Part shown: positions 31,873 through 41,580 of the stretch, in pieces
How positions within the stretch are numbered: position 1 is the stretch's first letter
How the letters are laid out: each line of letters starts with the position of its first letter
Translations under genes and position numbers: made by a program
Notes under the pieces: generated by a model
What the model saw: the letters and a program-made list of their open reading frames with translations, nothing else
Database searches by the model: none
What the model was told of the DNA's origin: nothing
Source: Guadua angustifolia
Lineage: Eukaryota; Streptophyta; Magnoliopsida; Poales; Poaceae
Length of the DNA: 64,000 nucleotides
Reading direction: 5' to 3'
Assembly (NCBI GenBank): GCA_036346375.1
Contig: CM070508.1
Location: 22,512,852 to 22,576,851 of the forward strand

Positions 31873-34795
31873 ATGGCGAAGTTTGGAGTGAGCAAGTCCA
31901 CTGCGGAGAGGCTTCAGGTGCTTCAAGGCTTTGGGTACCTCGGCGTCGGTACCTAGCGACTTCCGGCCGGCGAGGCGGCGCCGGTGCCAAACAACGACGA
32001 GATAGTCGCGTGCGAGCTGTATATCACCAACGGGCTCCGGATGCCCGAGAGCGAATTCCTGGAGACCGTGCTCCTAAACTGTGAGTGCGAGCTTATCCAT
32101 TTGAACCCCAATTCCATCCTTGTCTTGACAATCTTCGCCCATCTCTGCGAGGGTTTCGTGGGTGTCCTTCCTACGCCAAGCCTTTTCTTTCATTTCTACT
32201 CCTTGTTACAGATCGGGCACCTCCTCGTCGGCTCGGTGCCAGCTTTCCGAGCAACCACCGTCTGAGTACCCCCCTTTTTCCCTCAAGGATTCGGTGGCGG
32301 ATGGGCCTTAAAACTAGTTTTATCTCATGGAAGCGGAGGGGAGCACCTTGCGCTACATCATGACGGCGTCTGCCGCTTCGAGATGTCGCGCTTTACCGTC
32401 GCTACCAAGAGGAGCGGACGCCGATGATGATCGGCGAGCTCACGCAGATGGGGCTCACCGGGACATCGTCATGACTTCCTCCGGAGCAGGTGTCCCTCTC
32501 ATGAGGAGGGAGCACCCGTTCTTCCAGATCACCGGATGGGATGACATGACCCGAGAGGGTACCTCTTGTAAGTTCCACGACCTTGAGGATTCTTTGCCCT
32601 GCCTCCGCCATCCTGTGCCCGTGTTGACTTCATTTGCTGGTTCAAAACAGCCCCGGACTTCGACTGGACGGAGAAGAGGGTGGCCGAGCTGTTCGGTACT
32701 CTCAAGGGCAAGGAGCTCGAGCGCAAGCGGCAGGTCCCGAGCAATGTGCTTGAGCGGGGCGAAGTGGTAAGTTGCTTCATAGTTCGTGCCCGGGGGAAAG
32801 CATCCCGAGCTTTTCTGATGTTCCCTTCGTGCATTGCCGCAGGAGAAGCTCGCCTTGGACCTGGCGGTGGCCGCGCTTGCGCCCCCGGCGGGCGACAAGG
32901 ACGTGCTTATCCCAGCCTCCCAAGCCAAGGGTTCAAGGAGCAAGAGGAGTGCCCCGCCACCGGCGACCACCTGGGCGTCGAAGAGGCAGGCGGGCGCGTC
33001 CAAGGATCGGCCGGCGCCCCACAAGGAGTACGCCGACCGGAAGGAGGAGGTAAGCCGTTTGAGGATCTGGCTGAAGCACTATAGCGTGAGGGCTCAAGTG
33101 GAGCAAATCGAGGCAGAGGGAAGACTGATCGAGGGGATGGTGCAGGCCGAGCGCGCAGGAATTGGAGAGGCGCTTGCTCAGCTGAGGGCCGAGGTCGAGC
33201 AAGCCAAGAAAGACCGGGCCCTCGCGATCACCGACCTGGACGCGCACCATCCCGTGGCCAAGCGCGGAAGCACGGAGGGGCTGTTGGATGAGATTGACAT
33301 GGAGAAGGCCGACCCTCGCCTGGCCAGGATCACACAGTCCATGGAGAAGAAAGCCGAGGCGGTGGTTGCGGCGGCCGCAAACCCATCCGTGGGTGGCGAT
33401 GAAGTCCCGGCGAAGGTGAGGCTCGAGATTTGCCCTTCTTCGCTTTTCTTGCTCTTTGCCTCGCGTGCCCGAGCTAACCCCACTCCCCCGACGTGGCCTT
33501 CCCAAACTGTCGCAGGATAGCTTACGAGCTTATTGATTGTGCCTTAGTGAGGGTGCTCGCCGACGCCGCCGTCATTGTGATGGCCGAGGGCGTCGGAGCG
33601 GTGGAGAAATTCATCGCCGATGACTGGGTCGAGACGGACCCCCCCGCCCCAGAGGGAACGCTCCCCCTGGGCGGGCTTCCCGACCATCCCCGCGCGGAGA
33701 GCGCGGAAGGAGGGGAGAAGGCTGACCTCACGGCCCCGAGCGAAAAGGCTGCTCAAGAAGGCTCGGTGCCTCCGGGCGAAATACCTGCCCGAGATGAGGG
33801 CGTGAAGTCCCCGGGCGAACCACATGCCTGGGGTGAGACGCTGCCCGCCCCGAGCGAACCGCATGCTCGGGCGGATGTTTTACCCCCGAGCGAACAACAC
33901 GCTCAGGCGGATAGTGAGAACATTGAGAGCGCCGCTCACGAGTGGGGCTTGGTACCCCGGGGGGAACTTCATGCCCAGGGGAAGGATTCTTCATCCTTGA
34001 CCAACCCGCCCTTCTGGAAGGGCCCAGAGGAAACGCGAAGCCCCCTGCCGAAGCTGGCAGATTTTCCGAGGAGGGAGGTCACCGAGCGCTTCCGAAATAA
34101 CCTCCGCGCGTGCCTTGATCAGGTGAGGATGTTTCTTTCGTCTTCATCGTGGTCCCCCTTCTGAGCGTCTTCGGGATGGTATCTGAAATTTTCTGGATTG
34201 CAGGTCCTTGAAAAGACCATGGAGGGCTTCGATGTAGCAATGGAGGTCCCTGAGGCCACGGCCTTGCTGCTGACCGACCACGAGGCCCGCCTGGCGGAGG
34301 TTGAGCAGACGCTGGCCGACTTCAAGCTCAGAGACAGGTTGCTCGTGCTTAGATGCCGCCAGGCGGAGAAGGACGTTTCCCAAGGTAGGGAGAGGATCCT
34401 CGAGCTCGAGCAAGAGCTTGAGCAAGAAAGGTCGTGCTCCCGCCAGGCCAAGGAAGGCGCCGCCGCTGAAAAAGAGAAGACCCACACGCTCGAGCAGGAG
34501 CTTGAGCGGGAAAAGAAGCGGTCCCTTGATGCCGGAGAGAAGACCCTCAAGCTCGAACAAGAGCTCGAGGCGATGAAGCAGCACTCCGGCGCCCTTGAGG
34601 TGAAGGTGGCGGAAGCGACAGCAGGCGGCGTGGCGGCCGACCTTGCGTAACAAGGAAATGAAGAGGTCGGCGACTCATGAAGAAGCCCGCGAAGGTCGCG
34701 AGGCCCGCCGGAAGCTGATCGATAAAGAGGCCAAGATTGATGAACTGAGGCGGAAGCTATCCACGGCCCTCAAGGGAGCGACGCCCGGTGTGTAG
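31873..34795 (+). pseudogene. Spliced antisense gene of element A (PF04195-like domain plus coiled coil)
   Basis: Start ATG at 31873 (MAKFGVSKSTAERLQ). After one frameshift comes the family signature: PNNDEIVACELYITNGLRMP, then LIHLNPNSILVLTIFAHLCE. Introns with GT..AG are visible at 32568-32650, 32767-32842 and 34123-34203, all of which join coding sequence in frame; a fourth candidate (33416-33515) no longer keeps frame. Downstream is a Pro/Glu-rich segment with repeated PSEPHARAD-like units (33720-33990), then a long coiled coil (34198-34795; LELEQELEQERS, LEQELEREKKRS). Stop TAG at 34793. It is transcribed opposite to its element. The function of this protein class is unknown. Confidence 0.72.
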
Positions 34796-35218
34796 GAGAT
34801 TTCTTCTTTTTTCCTTTCCTTTGGCGATTTTTGGATGGCCTTTGATGTCGTCGGTGGGGCATGTAACTATCTTTTCGCTTAAGGGTTGCTTTCGGTGCAG
34901 TGCTTCTTTTGCTCTTGCCCGGCTTTTTCCTGTAAACAAAAACCACGAGGCAAACAGCAAGAAGTAGGTCGGTCGTAGGTTAGAACGACGCGTGGGCGGC
35001 ACTAGCCCGGAATGCGCAACACAATGATAACGCGTCTTTTAAGAAAGAAGCAACGTTACGCTAGTAAGATAGGACGAAGTACTTGGTCGAGATTTTTTTT
35101 GAAATGATGCTAGGGCGGCAACTCGCTCTCCCCTTAGCCCCCGCTGCGAACGAGGGTCGTGCGCCTGTAATGCGGGCACAGGCTTGTTCGTAGGAGAGTT
35201 GGGAAAGATTGCCCCCCC
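34796..35218. other. Element A sequence downstream of the antisense gene, no gene
   Basis: T-rich then mixed sequence, consistent with a 3' untranslated region of the antisense gene. It ends at a C-run that directly abuts the left LTR of element B. Confidence 0.45.
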
Positions 35219-35697
35219 TGTCGACGTTTGTCGTCGGCAATAATGAAAAGGGGGCTAGGCGCTGGATCGGAAGCTCGATGGTAGCACAAGAACACCCGAT
35301 GTATACAGGTTCGAGCTCTCACAATGGAGATAATACCCTAGTCCTGTGCTCTGGAATTATATGTGGCTAGCTGATTGCCGATGAGATTGTCTTCTGCCCG
35401 GTCCTCTCTCCTTCTCCCCCACCCCCCTTTATATAGCGGAGGAGGGCGGTTACAAAGGAGAGTCCTAATCGGTTACAAGGTGGAGATTATATCTCTTTCC
35501 TAATCCGTTTAATATGATAACGGATAGGATTACAATTGTATCCTCCCTAAGCGTGGTCGATTTCTATCTTCGGGTTTCCTGTCTTTGCGATGGCAACCCG
35601 CCTCTTGGGCAATACCCATCTTCATGCAATGGCTTGGCCTATCCCCCTTGGGTGGTCCTCACGACGCCATGCAGATACCCGGTCCATATACTCCACA
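35219..35697 (-). repeat. 3' LTR of element B
   Basis: On plus it starts TGTCGACGTTTGTCG and ends TATACTCCACA. TATA box in minus sense at 35435-35428. Near-identical to 38727-39203. No matching duplication at the element's outer flanks (CCCCC on the left, GTTAT on the right). Confidence 0.9.
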
Positions 35698-36367
35698 AGA
35701 GTCTCCCCGAAGTGCTTTATGATCGAATTGTCGCCTTCTCGGTCGCAGCTCAACCGAAGTCAAGCTTCATGCCGAAGTGCTTCCAGTTCTTGATGTAGTT
35801 TCGACTTGTTTTCCTTTCCAGCCGAGTGCCCATTGTAGGCAAAGAGATCGTGAAGGACTCAATAGAGCTCCACACGTTGAATTATATCCGACTGTTGCAG
35901 CGTACAGTTGGTGGCTCCTCATGGGGTATACCGTATTCCAAACGATATACAGAAGTCAAAACGCTTTTCCCGCTCAAGGCGAAATTCAGCGCCGCTTCCT
36001 TTAAATTCATTCGTCTTGAAGTTCTTGATGTAGTAGCCGAAATCATGTATATGCGTAACTTAGGCAATGTAAAACCATTCACTCGGATGTGGTGTCCGAT
36101 GGTTTATGTATAATTTTAGAGTTTTTACTCTTTTTCCTTATTGATTTTGAATTCATCCCAGTGGTTTGACTCTTTTTTTGTTTAAGCACTCGCTCGACAA
36201 ATATAGCCCCGGCGTCGAGTCCGCTCATGGCCCTCTTTCCCATGCACGCATTTTGGGTGACTAAAGTTCGCCGTTCATGGGGTCAGAGCTTCACAACTCG
36301 GAATCGACGCAATACGGATTCATTTGCAATCGTTAAGTAAAGGAAGAAAAATATAACTCAGAAATAG

Positions 36368-36590
36368 ATGTGCGCATGTGCACACTATTAGGTGTAGCCT
36401 CCGACTTACTGCTTAGTTGAGAATCAACTAAGTAGCAAGTCAAGAGGAAAGTCGCATAAGCTAACAAAGATTTCTTAATGTAGGAAACAATAAACGACCC
36501 AAAGAGTGTTGTGCATGCAACACTATTAGGTGTAGCCCCGACTTCATCGCTTAGTTGAGGATCAACTAAGTAGCAAGTCAAGAAAGCCAA
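36368..36590 (-). repeat. Two copies of the family T post-pol motif
   Basis: On minus: GACTTGCTACTTAGTTGAT.., CAGTAAGTCGGAGGCTACAC, CTAATAGTGTGCAC.. and a second similar copy, about 145 bp apart. The same two-copy arrangement follows pol in the full-length element (51759-51970). Each ends in a near-palindrome (around 36369-36384, and GTGTTG/CAACAC arms at about 36526-36543). Confidence 0.8.
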
Positions 36591-36659
36591 TAATTTTATA
36601 ATGACATAATTTGAGTAAACAAAGTGACTTAGCCGCTTATACTCCGTGTGTTGTTGATT

Positions 36660-37400
36660 TATCGTGTCGCCTTGCTCGTGGCGCAGCATAGGCTTGCAAT
36701 GAGCCGGCGAGGCGCCGAAGCGCAGCGTAGGCTCGTGGTCGTGCAAAGTTGGCGCTCGGCGCAGCGTGGTTCGTGGGTCGCAGCGGTATGGCGCTGTGGG
36801 CGCAGCGTGGCTCGTGGCCTTGCAAAGTTGGCGCCGGCGAGGGCGTGGCTCGTGGCGTGCGAGTTGGCGCCGGCGCAGCGTAAACTCTTAGCCGTGCGGT
36901 TGGCGCGGGCGCAGCGCGTAGCTCTTGGTCGTGCCGGTTAGCGCTTCGAAGCGCAGCGTAAACTCGTGGCCGCCGAATTGGCGCCGGGCGCAGCGCGGCT
37001 CGTGGCCGTGCGCGGTATGGCGCTGTGGCGCAGCGTGGCTCGTGGTCGTGCCGGGTTGGCGCTTCGGGCGCAGCGTGGCTTCGTGGCCGCGTCAGTATGG
37101 CGCTGTGGCGCAGCGTGGCTCGTGGCGCGTGCGAATTGCGCCCGGCGCAGCGCGCGCTCGTGGCGCGCCGTTGGCGCTTCGGCGCGGCGCGGCTTCGTGG
37201 CCGCGCGCCAGTATGCGCTAAATGGCGCAGCGTGGCTCGTGGCGTGCGAAGTATGGCGCTGTGGCGCAGCGTGGCTCGTGGTCGTCCGAGTATGGCGCTA
37301 AATGGCGCAGCGTGGCTCGTGGCCGTGCGAAGGTTGGCGCGGGCGCAGCGTGGCTCGTGGTCGTGCGGGTTGGCGCCGAGCGCAGCGTGGCTCTTGGCCG
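36660..37400. repeat. GC-rich minisatellite in element B, about 20 degenerate units of 35-37 bp
   Basis: Units are variants of GGCGCAGCGTGGCTCGTGG followed by a spacer like TCGTGCGGGTTGGCGC or CGTGCGAAGTATGGCGCTGT. The long frames here (Trp/Ala/Arg-rich) come from the repeat, not from a gene. Confidence 0.9.
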
Positions 37401-38726
37401 ACTTAGTCCTAATAGAGGCTTGAGTTGCTTGATTAGTGGAAACACATCACTAGCCGAGTGACAAAGCTCTGAGTTGTTGTAGACCGGCAAAGGCGGAGGG
37501 TGGCCACACGCCCCCAAGTTCGTAAATAATTGACGAATCAATGTGGGAACGCCAGTTTATTGCCTCCATGCATTATATGTGTCGAGCTTAATACCGACAC
37601 CAAAATAATTTCTGAAACAATAATCGGGAAGAAATTTAAGTAGTATCTTTTGCAAAAATTACCCGAGTGATCCGAATAATTTTTAAACCACTCGGATATA
37701 TATATAAAAATTGTCTGCATATTTAAATGCATAATTTAAATATTAGAAAAAACTTAATCGTTAGCTTGCCGACTAAACTTGGCCTGCTCTCGGTGGTCGA
37801 TGGCCGATCCCAACCGGACTTGGAGTACAAAGACGTGTGTGCTTCCTTGACAAATCTTTAAATTTGTTTTCTTCAGAGCGCAAGAGAACCTTCCTTTTGT
37901 TTATTGATGACCTTAGCTGAACCGAAACCGAGGAAAATCAAATGAAGTTCTCGTTTTTTGAAGATCGACGACTTATGTCATTACGATGGCTTCACGTGCA
38001 AAAAGACCAAGCGCCCTGCCGGTGGCTATGCAAGAGAGCACTTCAAGATTGAAAACTTCTAGTCGCAAGTTCATGCGTGGGAGAAAAAATCCTTCACCAA
38101 ACAAGATTGAAAAGCTTTTACGGGATGCTCGAGGCGAGTGGTCGCATGAGCGGGCCGATGAGCGCGACGCTACCAAGACCGAAGGTGCAGATGGAGGCCG
38201 AAGGCAGCGCTGGGGAACGGCACTAGGAGCGACGGCTTGGGCGCTGCGGCGTTGGCGGCCAAGCGACACCGGCCGAAGGGGATGGCGCAGATGGCGACTC
38301 GGAGAAGACGCCGACGGTGGCCGGCGAAGAAGTATGTTCCGCCGCGTGATTCTTGGACGATGGAAAAGCAGTGTCCCGGGGTCGTGCGCCGCAGGAATTA
38401 ATTTGGACGAAACGTCAGTTTCTTGGCTGGAAGCAGATAGAAGCAAATCTTCTTCACGCCCTTGATTTTTCCTCATGCCATGCATGCATGCAGCTGGTCT
38501 TCTTCGATTTGCATGCATGCCCCAACAGCCAGGAACTGAAGCTTTCTAGCCACCACAAGCATCCAACAAGATCAATTAACTAGCCGATAGACTAGCTGCA
38601 TGCAAACAAATTTGCTAGCCGCATGAAAAATGGCCGAACACCATAGCCGCCAGAGAAAAGCTGTCGAAGATCGCCATCGAGCCTGCTGAGATTGATCTTA
38701 GCGCAGCCCCTACCTGGCGCGCCAAC
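37401..38726 (-). other. Element B 5' internal region, no recognised protein
   Basis: The longest minus frame (38518-37973) is Arg/Ser/Pro-rich with no similarity to gag that I can see. The first part next to the LTR (38726-38700) is the primer-binding and leader sequence shared with family T. Confidence 0.5.
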
Positions 38727-39203
38727 TGTCGACGTTTTTCATCGGCAATAATGAAAAGGGGGCTAGGCGCTGGATCGGAAGCTCGATGGTAGCACAAGAA
38801 CACTCGATGTATACAGGTTCGGGCTCTCACGGTGGAGATAATACCCTAGTCCTGTGCTCTGGAATTATATGTGGCTAGCTGATTGCCGATGAGATTGTCT
38901 TCTGCCCGGTCCTCTCTCCTTCTCCCCCACCCCCCTTTATATAGCGGAGGAGGGCGGTTACAAAGGAGAGTCCTAATCGGTTACAAGGTGGAGATTATAT
39001 CTCTTTCCTAATCCGTTTAATATGATAACGGATAGGATTACAATTGTATCCTCCCTAAGCGGTCGGTTTCTATCTTCGGGTTTCCTTGTCACAAGATGGC
39101 AACTTTGCCTCTTGGGCAATACCCATCTTCATGCAATCGGCTTGGCCTATCCCCCTTGGTGGTCCTCACTACCGCCATGCATACCCGGTCCATATACTCC
39201 ACA
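38727..39203 (-). repeat. 5' LTR of element B
   Basis: Partner of 35219-35697, same TG/CA ends and length (477 bp). Its outer edge interrupts the RT frame of element A right after DLEETFYN. Confidence 0.9.
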
Positions 39204-40408
39204 GTTATAAAAGGTTTCCTCAAGGTCGGACACATGACCTGAGGCGAGCTTACTCTTAACTACGATATCATCCACATAAACTTCCATGTTTCGACCTACC
39301 TGGTCCCGGAAGGTCCTCTCGTGATCGCGTATTTGGAAGGTCGTCTTGCGTTTGCAGATCGAAAGACATGGTCGTAGCGTAATCGTCGCCAAGGGCGTGA
39401 TGAAGGAGGTCTTCTCTTCATCCCCGCTGCTTAACTGGTGGTAGCCCGAGTAGGCGCCCAGAAGCCTATTACTCGAGACTCTGCCGTCGCGATCACCGGG
39501 TCAATGTGGCAAGTGAAAGTTGTCCTCCGGCGGCGGCGTTAAGGCGGTGTGGTCGACACACACGCGCACCGCCACCCTTCTTGACGATGACTGGTTCGCC
39601 AGCCCACTCCGAAAGTGCTCAACTTCTCTCGACGGCTTACCTTAAGGAGCTTGTCGAGTTCTTCCTGATAATTGCTCGCTGGGAAAATCGCCTGAGCTTC
39701 GACGCCTGAGTCTTTTATCAGGCCAAACAGCTAGCCTGTGCTCGATCACTTCCCTTGGGACCCCGGGCATATCGGACGGTTCCCAGGCGAACACGTCCGC
39801 GTTTTTCCGGAGGAAAGTGACGAGCTCGAGTTCCTATTTGGGGTCTAGGGAAGACCCCAGATGGAACACCTTGGTCGGGTCGGCCTCACTTAGAGGGACC
39901 GCCTTGGTTTCTCCTCCGGGCTGGAGGGTGACTTTTGGCCGGGAAGGCGCCGTCATTTGGTCGGGCCCACCCTGAGGCAGCTGCCCGACCATATCGAGAG
40001 ACTTCTCGTCGCAGTTCAGGGCCGCCCTGTGGTCGCCTTTGATAGTGATAGCGCCCTTCGGTCCCGGGACCTTCAAGCACTGATAGGCGTGATGCGTGGC
40101 GGCCATGAACTTGGAAAGGGACTACCGCCTGAATGGCATTGTAGGTCGACACAAGTCACGACCTCGAAGTTGACCAGCTCGGTCCGGAAGTTCGCGAGGC
40201 CTCCGAACGTTACGGGCAACACGATTTGGCCAATAGGCTTGATCGAGGTGCCGGGAACAATCCCGAAAAATGGGACGGCTTTGCTCTTGATCTTGGAACG
40301 AGGGACCTGCATCTCGTCCAGGACCGTGGCAGATATGAGGTCCAAGGAGCTCCCACTGTCGATGAGAACCCGGCCGACCTTGGCATTGTTGATGGTCGGG
40401 CTCACGAC
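39204..40408 (-). pseudogene. Element A pol remnant: protease and reverse transcriptase
   Basis: Minus frame 40429-40073 gives an aspartic protease (RVLIDSGSSLDLISATVLDE, active site DSG). Then comes the connecting segment (THHAYQCLKVPGPKGAITIK, DHRAALNCDEKSLDMVGQLP). Further on is an RT palm fragment (GRNMEVYVDDIVVKSK, catalytic YVDD) at about 39300-39250. Frames are broken in several places. RNase H and integrase should follow but are replaced by element B. The protease end joins element C at about 40408. Confidence 0.82.
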
Positions 40409-41533
40409 CAGCGAGTGAAAGCTGAACATCAGAGGCCAGCGGGTTTGTTGCAGCCATTGAAGGTACCTGAATGGAAGTGGGAAGAAATTGGGATGGATTT
40501 CATCACAGGACTTCCGAGGACCAGGTCAGGCTATGACTCGATTTGGGTTGTCGTGGATCGACTGACGAAAGTTGCACATTTCATCCCAGTGAAGACAACC
40601 TATAAGGGGGATAAGCTTGCAGAGCTGTATATGACTTGGATTGTGTGTATGCATGGTGTGTCCAAGAAGATTGTTTCAGATCGGGGCACCCAATTCACAT
40701 CTAGATTCTGGCAAAAGTTACAAGAAGCATTAGGCACCAATCTGAACTTCAGTACAGCTTATCATCCCCAGACGGATGGACAGACTGAGCGGGTGAACCA
40801 AATTCTAGAGGATATGTTGAGAGCTTGTGCATTGTCCAATGCAGCCAGCTGGGATCAGAGTCTGCCATATGCGGAGTTCTCGTACAACAACAGTTATCAT
40901 GCCAGCTTGTAGATGTCACCGTTCGAAGCTCTTTATGGAAGGAAGTGTAGGACACCCCTCTGTTGGCACGAGACAGGAGATCGCCAAGTCTTCGGCCCGG
41001 ATATTCTGCAAAAAGCTGAGGAACAAGTGAAGATGATTCAGGAAAGGTTGAGGACAACGCAGTCAAGGCAGAAGAGCTATGCAGATAATCGCAGAAGAGA
41101 GTTGACCTTTGCTCCTGGCGACTATGTGTATTTGAAGGTCTCCCCACTCAAGGGAATGTGTCGATTCCGAGTTCGTGGCAAGTTGACACCGAGATTTATT
41201 GGACCTTTCTCGATTCTAGCTAGAAGCGGGGAAGTGGCGTATCAGTTGGAGTTGCCACCGCAACTGTCGAATGTGCACAATGTCTTCCATGTGTCACAGT
41301 TGAGGAAGTGCCTCAGAGTGCCAGATAGTCAGATGCAATTGGAAAATGTGGAGCTGCATAAAGATCTGTCCTACCCAGAGTATCCAATCAGAATTCTGGA
41401 TGAAGCTGAGCGCAGGACAAGGAACAAGGCGATCAAGTTTTGCAAGGTGCAGTGGAGCAACCATCCAGAAGAAGAAGCCACCTGGGAGCGCGAAGAGGAT
41501 CTTCGAGCGGAGTACCCTAGCCTTTTTCCCTAG
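40409..41533 (+). pseudogene. Element C pol 3' end: integrase with chromodomain
   Basis: Starts mid-protein at RVKAEHQRPAGLLQPLKVPE. The integrase core reads GMDFITGLPRT (first Asp), VSDRGTQFTSRFW (second Asp) and YHPQTDGQTERVNQ (Glu). A stop codon (TAG at 40910-40912) interrupts the frame just before MSPFEALYGRK. The C-terminal integrase part follows (GDYVYLKVSPLKG), then a chromodomain (KAIKFCKVQWSNHPEEEATW), and it ends YPSLFP. The chromodomain marks it as a chromovirus, distinct from family T and element A. Apart from the one stop it is well preserved. Gag, protease, RT and the 5' LTR are missing. Confidence 0.9.
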
Positions 41534-41564
41534 TTAGTTCCAAATCTCGGGGTCGAGATTTCTT

Positions 41565-41580
41565 GTTAGGGGGGGAGGTT
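41565..41580 (+). other. Polypurine tract of element C
   Basis: GTTAGGGGGGGAGGTT lies directly before the LTR start at 41581, the primer for plus-strand DNA synthesis. Confidence 0.85.

Larger units (their letters stand above)
35219..39203 (-). mobile_element. Element B: 4-kb non-autonomous LTR element of family T
   Basis: Two LTRs in minus orientation (5' LTR 39203-38727, 3' LTR 35697-35219; about 95 % alike by eye) enclose 3 kb without gag or pol. A primer-binding region (TTGGCGCGCC.. at 38726-38700) and a polypurine tract (TTCGGGGAGA next to 35697) are present. The LTR 3' parts and the leader (GCGCTAAGATCAATCT) match family T. Two copies of the post-pol motif of family T, with palindromes, remain at 36368-36590. 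The centre is a GC-rich minisatellite (36660-37400). B probably depends on family T proteins. It resembles the autonomous/non-autonomous pairing known for rice RIRE2 and Dasheng; whether it is that pair needs a repeat library. Confidence 0.8.
30589..40408 (-). mobile_element. Gypsy element A (minus), 5'-truncated and split by element B
   Basis: Minus-strand order: protease and RT (40408-39204), then element B inserted, then the region with a plus-strand antisense gene (31873-34795), polypurine tract, and 3' LTR (31291-30589). RNase H and integrase are missing and were presumably deleted. The antisense gene between pol and the 3' LTR puts it, like family T, in the Tat lineage, but its LTR is unrelated to family T LTRs. 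The 5' LTR and gag are absent at the junction near 40408. Confidence 0.7.

Noticed and set aside
31312..31990. ORFs on both strands just right of the element A LTR
   Set aside because: Short repeats of CCGAGCAA-like text near the polypurine tract; probably leader of the antisense gene and not coding.
36648..37423. Several frames of about 100-130 codons rich in Trp, Ala and Arg
   Set aside because: Produced by the 35-37-bp minisatellite in element B.
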